NCBI GenBank assembly: GCA_024959975.1
Contig: JANXFM010000195.1
Location: forward strand, 1 to 5,887
Direction: 5' to 3'
DNA: 5,887 bases
DNA from: Flavobacteriales bacterium
GTDB lineage: Bacteria > Bacteroidota > Bacteroidia > Flavobacteriales > UBA7430
Under the pieces are notes generated by a model. It was given only the letters and a program-made list of their open reading frames with translations, searched no databases and was not told where the DNA came from. This document shows positions 1 to 5,315 of the stretch, piece by piece. Position 1 is the stretch's first letter. Each line of letters starts with the position of its first letter. The position numbers and the translations under genes were made by a program.

Positions 1-327
1 GCTGTCAAATCCCTTAGCAATTTCCCAGGGCAAACCTTTTTTAATGCATTCCTGCAGTAGATCTCTTGCCGTTAAATCGAGCCCCAGGCTGATTTCATCG
101 TAATAGTTGGGTGCAAACTTTTGCGAAATTGATTTGCCCACTTTTTTAATTTTAACAACAAGTTCCAGTTCGTAGTGTATGTTGTTGCTGTACGGCGGCA
201 AATGGAACACATCTGTTCTCAGTAAAGCGGTATCCGGCTTTACAAAGAAGATCGGTTTCTCAGGCACAGGGTTGTTCAACTCCTTCGCATGATCTGTGTA
301 ATTACGTCCGATACAAATAATCTTCAT
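1..327 (-). CDS. FAH-family hydrolase/decarboxylase, N-terminal part (YcgM/FAHD1-like)
   Basis: The first 109 codons are visible and the gene continues past the left edge. It begins MKIICIGRNY, the usual short N-terminus of the compact FAH-fold enzymes. Metal ligands of the family are recognisable: the ExE pair in HYELEL (E53, E55) and the Asp of GLDLTARD (D84). The following stretch KGLPWEIAKGFDS (about 97-109) is typical of the YcgM/FAHD1 branch. Known members need Mg2+ or Mn2+ and act on small beta-keto acids or their enols (acylpyruvate hydrolysis, oxaloacetate decarboxylation or tautomerisation, or homoprotocatechuate-type ring-cleavage products); the actual substrate cannot be read from this fragment. 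It should be cytosolic. The ATG at 327-325 shares its A with the TAA of the upstream exonuclease gene (TAATG), which suggests translational coupling and a shared transcript. No Shine-Dalgarno sequence is seen. The family call is secure; the exact reaction is not. Confidence 0.9.
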   Translation of the reverse strand, partial: MKIICIGRNYTDHAKELNNPVPEKPIFFVKPDTALLRTDVFHLPPYSNNIHYELELVVKIKKVGKSISQKFAPNYYDEISLGLDLTARDLLQECIKKGLPWEIAKGFDS

Positions 328-1097
328 TACAGATTGAAATTTCGAAGCTTTATCGCTGTTAAAACTTTTTTGGTGTATTGAGGGAAGTCCGCATTTTGCA
401 TCCATGCGTAATAGCCTGGTTCTTTTGCTAAAACTTCGCTTACTTGTTTTCCTTTGTGTTTTCCAAAATTAAAGACCTCATCGCCTTGGTCATTAAATTT
501 GATCATTCCTGCAAGGTCAGCATTTGGCTGACTAGGTTTTGTAAATTCTGCCATAGATTCAGAATCTGCATCTAATTCGTCGTATCGTTCTACCTGAGCT
601 TTTAAAATTTCATAGGTAGCTCTTGTGTCGGCTTCGGCACCATGAGCGCCTACAAGATCTTTATTGCAATAAAAACGATAGGCAGCAGTTAAGGTTCTGG
701 GTTCCATTTTGAAAAATACAGATTGTACGTCTATGGATCGTCTGTTTTTCATTTCAAAATTGATGTCAGCTCTTAGAAATTCTTCGGCTAAGAGTGGCAG
801 GTCAAATCGGTTGGAATTGTAGCCCGACAGATCCGCATCCTTAATAAAGTTGTGAACTTCGTTTGCAACTTTTGGGAAGACAGGGCAATCTTTTACCATC
901 TCATCGGTAATGCCATGAACATCCGAAGATTGTTTTGGAATTGGCATTCCCGGATTTACCCTCCAGGTTTTACATTCTTCGGTTCCATCTTTTTGAACCT
1001 TTAGAACACAGATCTCTACGATCTTATCTTTTCCGACTTGTATTCCTGTCGTTTCCAGATCGAAAAAGGCCAGGGGTCTGCTGAGTTGTAAATTCAT
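327..1097 (-). CDS. DnaQ-like DEDDh 3'-5' exonuclease with ExoX-like C-terminal domain
   Basis: This 256-residue protein carries the three exonuclease motifs of the DnaQ/RNase T superfamily: ExoI FFDLETTG (D13, E15), ExoII around NSNRFDLPLL (D99), and ExoIII HGAEADTRAT (H152, D157), making it a DEDDh enzyme that uses two metal ions to remove nucleotides from 3' ends. HGITDEMV (61-68) is the usual conserved loop after ExoI. The catalytic domain ends near residue 175. After an acidic linker (about 173-200), residues 207-250 (FNFGKHKGK, then YYAWM) form the small C-terminal module found on ExoX-type and other phage or bacterial exonucleases, probably involved in nucleic-acid binding. It lacks polymerase or GIY-YIG domains, so it is a stand-alone nuclease; a role in DNA repair or proofreading is plausible, and RNA processing is not excluded. 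It lies 53 bp after the E2 gene, separated by a terminator, and overlaps the FAH gene by one base. I found no clear promoter of its own. Confidence 0.9.
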   Translation of the reverse strand: MNLQLSRPLAFFDLETTGIQVGKDKIVEICVLKVQKDGTEECKTWRVNPGMPIPKQSSDVHGITDEMVKDCPVFPKVANEVHNFIKDADLSGYNSNRFDLPLLAEEFLRADINFEMKNRRSIDVQSVFFKMEPRTLTAAYRFYCNKDLVGAHGAEADTRATYEILKAQVERYDELDADSESMAEFTKPSQPNADLAGMIKFNDQGDEVFNFGKHKGKQVSEVLAKEPGYYAWMQNADFPQYTKKVLTAIKLRNFNL

Positions 1098-1109
1098 AGA
1101 TTTTAATGT

Positions 1110-1142
1110 AAAAAGTAAAGCACCAATCTAAATTGATGCTTT
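1110..1142 (-). terminator. Rho-independent terminator after the E2 gene
   Basis: Read on the minus strand, arms at 1142-1132 and 1127-1117 form an 11-bp stem (AAAGCATCAAT with ATTGGTGCTTT, including one U-G wobble) closed by a four-base loop TTAG, then AC and five U residues (1114-1110). It starts 8 bases beyond the E2 stop codon. On the plus strand the wobble becomes an A-C mismatch, so the structure favours minus-strand transcripts. The stem is AT-rich and the U-tract short, so partial read-through into the exonuclease gene is likely; that gene shows no clear promoter. Confidence 0.6.
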
Positions 1143-1150
1143 GTAATTAT

Positions 1151-2440
1151 TTAAATATTCGTGTTAGGGTCAAATGCTTCCAGGTAATCCGAAAATCTTT
1201 TTAAGAACATCCCACCCAAAGAACCGTCTACAACTCTGTGGTCGTAGGATAGTGAGCAGAACATTTTATGTCTAATGGCAATAACATCACCAATCTCAGT
1301 TTCCATAACGGCAGGCTTCTTAACAATTGCTCCAACGGCCATAATAGCAACTTGTGGCTGGTTGATAATAGGTGTCCCCATTACATTTCCAAATCCACCT
1401 ACGTTAGTTAATGTGAAGGTTCCTCCGGCAATTTCATCGGGCTTTAATTCGTTAGCGCGAGCTCTTTTGGCAAGGTCGTTAACGATTTTTGTAAGACCGA
1501 TCATATTTTTTTGATCTGCATCTTTAATTACAGGAACAATAAGGTTGCCTGTAGGAAGTGCAGCAGCCATACCCACATTAATGTGTTTTCTTTTAATGAT
1601 GTTTGTGCCGTCAACGGCTACATTGATCATCGGATAGTCTTTGATCGCTTTTACAACCGCATCAATGAAGATGGGAGTGAAGGTGATTTTTTCTCCTTCG
1701 CGTTTGAAGAACTCATCTTTAACTTTATTTCTCCAGTTTACAATGTTTGTTACATCCGCTTCTACAAAAGAAGTGACGTGTGGAGAAACGTGCTTAGACA
1801 TTACCATATGATCGGCAATCATCTTGCGCATACGGTCCATTTCAATGATCTCATCACCTTCCATGGCAGGAACGGCAGAAGCTGTAATTTGAACCGGAGA
1901 CCCTGTACTTATTTTAGGTGCCGGAACGGCAGTTCTTTTTGACAGGTATGTTAAAATATCTTTTTTAGTAACCCTTCCTTCTTTTCCCGTACCGGGAACG
2001 GTTTCCAGTTCAGACATGCTGATGCCTTCTTCCTGAGCGATAGAACGAACCAAAGGAGAAAAGAATTTAGTTGAATTTGAAGTTTTAGGAAGTGAAGTGG
2101 TTTCCATAGCTTTTTCAACAATTTCTTCAGCTATTGTAACTTCTTTAGGGACTTCAATATTTGTTTCAGGGGCAGGGGTAGGAGTGTCAGCAGAAGAAGC
2201 ATCAGTTTCGATAATCGCAACGGCTTGTCCTACTTGAACGACATCATCTTCACCGAATAGTTGCTTTACAAGTACACCATCAATTGAAGAAGGAATTTCA
2301 GAATCTACTTTATCCGTGGCAATTTCTAAAACAGATTCATCCATTTCAATATTCTCACCTACGTTTTTAAGCCATTTAATAACGGTTGCTTCAGCAACAC
2401 TTTCACCCATTTTAGGCATAATTAATTCTACCTGAGCCAT
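1151..2440 (-). CDS. 2-oxo acid dehydrogenase E2 subunit (dihydrolipoamide acyltransferase, probably branched-chain type)
   Basis: The 429-residue protein has the complete E2 architecture. A single lipoyl domain covers about residues 3-78, with the lipoylated lysine in EIATDKVDSE (K44). A flexible linker rich in Pro, Thr and Glu follows (80-122), then the peripheral-subunit-binding domain (126-164, from FFSPLVRSIAQEEG to GRVTKKDIL), a second linker, and the acyltransferase core (about 196-428) containing LPTGNLIVPVI, TFTLTNVGGFG and the active-site HRVVDG (H401, D405). It transfers an acyl group from the E1-bound thiamine intermediate to CoA in the cytosolic multienzyme core. The wording around the lipoyl lysine (ATDKVDSEIPS) and MPKMGES N-terminus resemble branched-chain oxo-acid dehydrogenase E2 more than pyruvate or 2-oxoglutarate E2; this substrate assignment is an inference. 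No E1 or E3 gene lies alongside, so partners must be encoded elsewhere. A candidate promoter and terminator bracket it as a single-gene unit. Confidence 0.95.
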   Translation of the reverse strand: MAQVELIMPKMGESVAEATVIKWLKNVGENIEMDESVLEIATDKVDSEIPSSIDGVLVKQLFGEDDVVQVGQAVAIIETDASSADTPTPAPETNIEVPKEVTIAEEIVEKAMETTSLPKTSNSTKFFSPLVRSIAQEEGISMSELETVPGTGKEGRVTKKDILTYLSKRTAVPAPKISTGSPVQITASAVPAMEGDEIIEMDRMRKMIADHMVMSKHVSPHVTSFVEADVTNIVNWRNKVKDEFFKREGEKITFTPIFIDAVVKAIKDYPMINVAVDGTNIIKRKHINVGMAAALPTGNLIVPVIKDADQKNMIGLTKIVNDLAKRARANELKPDEIAGGTFTLTNVGGFGNVMGTPIINQPQVAIMAVGAIVKKPAVMETEIGDVIAIRHKMFCSLSYDHRVVDGSLGGMFLKRFSDYLEAFDPNTNI

Positions 2441-2479
2441 AAAAATATTTTGATTTGTTTTAATTTAATATTCATCTCG

Positions 2480-2509
2480 CGAAGATACAATAAATGCCCT
2501 TGTGTACAA
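2480..2509 (-). promoter_or_regulatory. Candidate Bacteroidota-type promoter for the E2 gene
   Basis: On the minus strand a TTG (2509-2507) is followed after exactly 19 bases by TATCTTCG (2487-2480), which matches the Bacteroidota -7 consensus TAnnTTTG at all but one defined position. Transcription would start near 2475, giving a leader of about 35 nt that is A/T-rich and lacks a Shine-Dalgarno sequence, as usual in this phylum. The 97-bp gap to the upstream glycosyltransferase gene fits an independent promoter. Confidence 0.5.
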
Positions 2510-2511
2510 AG
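2498..2511. promoter_or_regulatory. Imperfect palindrome over the E2 -33 element, possible operator
   Basis: TTGTGTACAA (2500-2509) is a perfect 4+2+4 inverted repeat, and the outermost pair C2498/G2511 also matches. It covers the candidate -33 TTG of the E2 promoter, which is where a dimeric repressor would bind. Only the symmetry and position support this; no regulator is identified, and a palindrome this short can occur by chance. Confidence 0.25.
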
Positions 2512-2537
2512 AAAAGTGTTTGACGAACATGCTTAAA

Positions 2538-4490
2538 CTATGCCAGGCGATTTAAATTTTTTAAAATAATATTTAAGTCATTTTTTAATCGATATTCTCT
2601 AGCATACAGCATGTTAAGCTTGAAAATTGTCAGTGCTGAGTACTCCGATTTCAGATGTGAAACAGGATCTAGAATTCCCTCTTTAATCTTAGGTAAAGTG
2701 TCATTTTTATCAGATTTATGGTAGGAAACCCATGATTTTAAACCCAACAGTACCGACAGGATGTTTTTTAACAAACCTAAAAAGCTTTTGGATACGAGTA
2801 TTAAAACAGGGAAGAAGATTAATAGAGTGATGCTTGATGCAATATCAAATAATCTTTTGTTGCGTATGTTTTCCGGCTTATTGATACTGTTTAATTCGAA
2901 GGCATAGAGTTCACCCTGAGTATTAATCGAATTTGAGCCAATGACATACATACTTTCTTCGGGAGCAATTTTGAAATCCAGATCATGCCTATCGATGACA
3001 GACATTTGTGAGATAATCTTTTGAGCCGACAGATCTTTTGAACAGAAGATCAATTCGTCGATATCATAAATGCCTACAGCTTCTTCTAATTGATCGAGTA
3101 CACCCACATACAGGTTATGGTGGTCTTGTGTTTCTTCTAAATAAATGAAGCCGATAAAACCTGTTTTTATTTCCGTTTGTTGAAGCAGATTGTAAACCCG
3201 GACACATTCTTCCTCAGAGCCTGCAATTAAAAAGCGTTTGTGAACTTGTTCTCCCCACTGGAAAGACTTTAGCTTTAATACTTTAAAAACACTTCTGCTG
3301 ATTAATATTGCAATTCCGGCCCATATTGAACCGAGTAATATTAATGCCCGAGAAAAACGAAAAGCCTCCGGTAATAAGGCGTAAATTGCCAATAAAGTAA
3401 CGAGTCCGTACAGCGTTCCTCTTACTAATTTCGGGAGCTTAAAAGGTTTGTCGTAAACACCACTTAGTTTATCAATTCCCAACCACAGTAAGATGTATGC
3501 CGGTATTAATGCCTGCCAAAGAATATCTGGATACGAACCTCCTTCGATGTATCTGTGGTTGGCTTCCCAGTAATTTTTAAGATAGATCATTCCGGCGAAA
3601 ATCATGGCAAAGTCAAATGCCGGAAGTGCTATTTTATTGAAGTATCTGCGAATAACAGACAGAAAAGCCCTTAAATAAATAGCCAGATTGATGAGCATGC
3701 TAAACAGTCGGGCATTTTTATTGGAAAAATGCTTTTTAGCAAAGATGATCATGGCTTTGTAGAAGAGGAATACATAGTTTAAACTACCTTTTTTCGTACT
3801 TTCTCCTTTGTAGTGAATGATCCTGGTTTCCGGGAAATAATAATTTTTGTAGCCTCCCTTTACGAGTCGGTAAGACAGGTCGATGTCTTCGCCATACATA
3901 AAGAAGGTTTCATCTAATAAACCAACTTTATCTAGGGCTTTTTTACGCATGAGCATGTATGCACCTGCTAAAATGTCGACTTCATTGGTTTCATCTTCCG
4001 GAAGGTGGCCTAAATGATAGGCTCCAAAACGTTTTGATTTGGGGAATAGACTTGAAAGGCCGAAAATTTTGTAAAATGCCACGGAAGGTGTAGGTAAACT
4101 ACGCTTGGATTCGGGCAGGAATTTCCCTTTGCCATCCACCATTTTCACCCCCAAACCACCGGCCTCCGGGGTGGCATCCATAAAAGTGAGACATTTCTCA
4201 AAGGTATCTTCTTCGACGATGGTATCGGGATTTAAAAGAAGAATGTATTCTCCTTTAGAAATTCTTATGGCCTGGTTGTTTGCTACCGAAAAACCGGTAT
4301 TTTCTTTATTGGCAATTTGTTTTACCCATGGAAATTTCTCAGCGACCATCTCTACGGAACGATCCACGGAATTGTTATCAACTACAAATACTTCGGCATC
4401 CATATTCTGGATAGCTTTATGTACGGATTGTAAGCATTGCTCAAGGAAGTGCTTTACATTGTAGTTGACAATAATTATGGATAATTTCAT
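2538..4490 (-). CDS. Membrane glycosyltransferase: GT2 domain fused to a catalytically reduced sugar-phosphate-transferase-like region
   Basis: Residues 1-255 form a GT2 domain of the rhamnosyltransferase-like type: SIIIVNYN start, VVDNNS (36-41), NTGFSVANN, LLLNPDT (84-90, D89 as the metal/sugar-nucleotide Asp), GAYMLMRK and MYGEDIDLSYRL (198-209). It should transfer a sugar from a nucleotide donor to a lipid-linked or polysaccharide acceptor at the cytoplasmic face. Hydrophobic segments follow at about 266-280, 290-306, 323-340, 355-374 and 381-400. Residues 418-540 resemble the nucleotide-fold domain found in the middle of WcaJ/WbaP-type polyprenyl-phosphate sugar-phosphate transferases (RFLIAGSEEE, then GVLDQLEEAV, YDIDELIFCS). 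KRLFDIASS (545-553) and a membrane segment (554-570) match the start of the transferase domain and DLNIILKNL (638-646) its end, but the catalytic middle is absent. It starts 7 bp after recR, so the two are probably co-transcribed. The GT2 call is firm; the meaning of the C-terminal half is inference. Confidence 0.9.
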   Translation of the reverse strand: MKLSIIIVNYNVKHFLEQCLQSVHKAIQNMDAEVFVVDNNSVDRSVEMVAEKFPWVKQIANKENTGFSVANNQAIRISKGEYILLLNPDTIVEEDTFEKCLTFMDATPEAGGLGVKMVDGKGKFLPESKRSLPTPSVAFYKIFGLSSLFPKSKRFGAYHLGHLPEDETNEVDILAGAYMLMRKKALDKVGLLDETFFMYGEDIDLSYRLVKGGYKNYYFPETRIIHYKGESTKKGSLNYVFLFYKAMIIFAKKHFSNKNARLFSMLINLAIYLRAFLSVIRRYFNKIALPAFDFAMIFAGMIYLKNYWEANHRYIEGGSYPDILWQALIPAYILLWLGIDKLSGVYDKPFKLPKLVRGTLYGLVTLLAIYALLPEAFRFSRALILLGSIWAGIAILISRSVFKVLKLKSFQWGEQVHKRFLIAGSEEECVRVYNLLQQTEIKTGFIGFIYLEETQDHHNLYVGVLDQLEEAVGIYDIDELIFCSKDLSAQKIISQMSVIDRHDLDFKIAPEESMYVIGSNSINTQGELYAFELNSINKPENIRNKRLFDIASSITLLIFFPVLILVSKSFLGLLKNILSVLLGLKSWVSYHKSDKNDTLPKIKEGILDPVSHLKSEYSALTIFKLNMLYAREYRLKNDLNIILKNLNRLA

Positions 4491-4497
4491 AAAGGTT

Positions 4498-5115
4498 TTA
4501 GCTGTTTATCGAGCTTTCATAAGGCAGTCTGTTGGCAATAGAACGACCCAGTGTTATTTCATCGGCATACTCCAGTTCATCACCAAAGGCAATTCCTCGC
4601 GCAATGGTAGATACTTTAATGGAATACTCTTTTAATTTCTTGTAAATGTAAAAATTGGTCGTATCACCTTCCATAGTGGTACTTAAAGCAAAGATAATTT
4701 CTTTCACTTCACCGGACTTTACTTTTTGTATCAACGATTCAATATTCAGATGTTGGGGGCCAATTCCTTCCATAGGTGATATTACCCCACCAAGAACGTG
4801 GTAAAGACCTTTGTATTGTTGTGTGTTTTCTACTGCCATGACATCGCGAATATCTTCTACGATACAGAGGGTAAAAGCATCACGTCTTGGATTGGAACAC
4901 AATTGACATATTTCTACATCAGAAATATTATGACATTTCTTGCAGTAGCGAATACCCTCACGCAAGCTTTTCATTGCCGAAGCAAAACGATTTACTTCGT
5001 CCTTTTCGCGTTTCAATAGATCTAGAACCAGGCGCAAAGCCGTCTTTTTTCCAATGCCCGGGAGTTTGGAGAACTCCTCTACGGCCAGTTCCAATAATTT
5101 TGATGAGTAATTCAT
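4498..5115 (-). CDS. recR: Recombination mediator protein RecR
   Basis: The 205-residue protein has the standard RecR length and order. A helix-hairpin-helix lies at about 13-30 (KLPGIGKKTALRL), a four-cysteine zinc finger at C58, C61, C70 and C73, and a Toprim domain from about 81 to 175 with CIVEDIRDVMAVE (84-96, acidic E87 and D88) and TTMEGDTT. The C-terminal signature RGIAFGDELEYADEITLGRSI-type motif spans 173-192. RecR works with RecO (and RecF) to load RecA onto SSB-coated single-stranded DNA at gaps and stalled forks in the cytosol. The ATG at 5115 is chosen because MNYSSKLLELAVEEFSKLPG fits the normal N-terminus with no missing or extra residues. A candidate promoter lies immediately upstream, so close that the transcript may have almost no leader. 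The gene is followed after 7 bp by the glycosyltransferase gene. Confidence 0.98.
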   Translation of the reverse strand: MNYSSKLLELAVEEFSKLPGIGKKTALRLVLDLLKREKDEVNRFASAMKSLREGIRYCKKCHNISDVEICQLCSNPRRDAFTLCIVEDIRDVMAVENTQQYKGLYHVLGGVISPMEGIGPQHLNIESLIQKVKSGEVKEIIFALSTTMEGDTTNFYIYKKLKEYSIKVSTIARGIAFGDELEYADEITLGRSIANRLPYESSINS

Positions 5116-5118
5116 AGC

Positions 5119-5137
5119 TCAAAAATAACTTTTTAGG
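5119..5137. repeat. Imperfect direct repeat, copy 1
   Basis: The stretch TCAAAAATAACTTTTTAGG recurs about 127 bp to the right with one substitution and one fewer T. This copy contains the recR -7 element on the minus strand. Its low complexity limits how much can be read into it. Confidence 0.4.
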
Positions 5138-5149
5138 AGCAAGTATCAA
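5120..5149 (-). promoter_or_regulatory. Candidate promoter for recR and the glycosyltransferase gene
   Basis: On the minus strand a TTG (5149-5147) is separated by 19 bases from TATTTTTG (5127-5120), an exact match to the Bacteroidota TAnnTTTG -7 element. Only four bases (AGCT) lie between the -7 element and the recR ATG, so the predicted transcription start falls at or next to the A of the start codon. Because the region is rich in A and T runs, a chance match is possible. Confidence 0.5.
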
Positions 5150-5199
5150 GGGAAATTAATGTATCAAAATCGTAGAACTTCCTTTATCTGTGGTTTGAA

Positions 5200-5212
5200 C
5201 CTTAGGTTAAGG
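5200..5212. repeat. Small inverted repeat CCTTA-GGT-TAAGG in the divergent intergenic region
   Basis: Arms of five bases (5200-5204 and 5208-5212) flank a three-base spacer near the middle of the recR/symporter intergenic region. The right arm can pair alternatively with ACTTCCTTTA (5177-5186) as part of TAAGGAAAGT (5208-5217), giving nine of ten pairs including one G-U. It could be an operator or an RNA hairpin if transcribed; neither is established. Confidence 0.3.
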
Positions 5213-5245
5213 AAAGTCAGACACTACCTTTTAACTGGTCACTGA

Positions 5246-5263
5246 TCAAAAAAAACTTTTAGG
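5246..5263. repeat. Imperfect direct repeat, copy 2
   Basis: TCAAAAAAAACTTTTAGG matches copy 1 at 5119-5137 except for one T-to-A change and a one-base shorter T run. It contains an eight-base A-tract, which may bend DNA upstream of the symporter. The preceding TGGTCACTGATCA (5236-5248) is itself a near-repeat of TGRTCA halves. Confidence 0.4.
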
Positions 5264-5315
5264 GATGGAAGTGAACTAATAGTAAATATTATCTTAGATT
5301 TTTTAAAATGATCTT

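Larger units (their letters stand above)
5116..5315. other. Divergent intergenic region between recR and the symporter
   Basis: These 200 bp contain no credible coding sequence. The left end holds the candidate recR promoter; the middle and right hold the small repeats listed separately. For the rightward symporter I find no -33/-7 pair with normal spacing: the nearest -7-like match is TATCTTAG (5290-5297, one mismatch), without a TTG at the right distance; TACCTTTT (5225-5232) has a TTG 27 bases upstream, which is too far. The symporter promoter therefore remains unplaced. Confidence 0.7.

Noticed and set aside
1275..1942. Two plus-strand open frames (79 and 143 codons) opposite the E2 gene
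   Set aside because: They lie wholly antisense to a strongly conserved E2 coding sequence, have no recognisable domain, and their composition is what the opposite strand of a real gene produces.
2513..2537. Possible terminator just after the glycosyltransferase gene
   Set aside because: The GTTT...AAAC pairing is short with a large loop and lacks a proper U-tract; not strong enough to call.
4105..4464. Plus-strand open frame of 119 codons opposite the GT2 domain
   Set aside because: Antisense to the GT2 motifs, with no known motif or promoter; a shadow of the real gene.
4798..5149. Open frames of 63-76 codons overlapping recR on both strands
   Set aside because: All overlap the well-conserved RecR zinc-finger and helix-hairpin-helix coding region in other frames; the minus-strand one also starts upstream of recR but shares no family features.
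5290..5297. TATCTTAG as the -7 element of the symporter promoter
   Set aside because: One mismatch to TAnnTTTG and no TTG at 17-23 bases upstream; kept only as a note in the intergenic entry.
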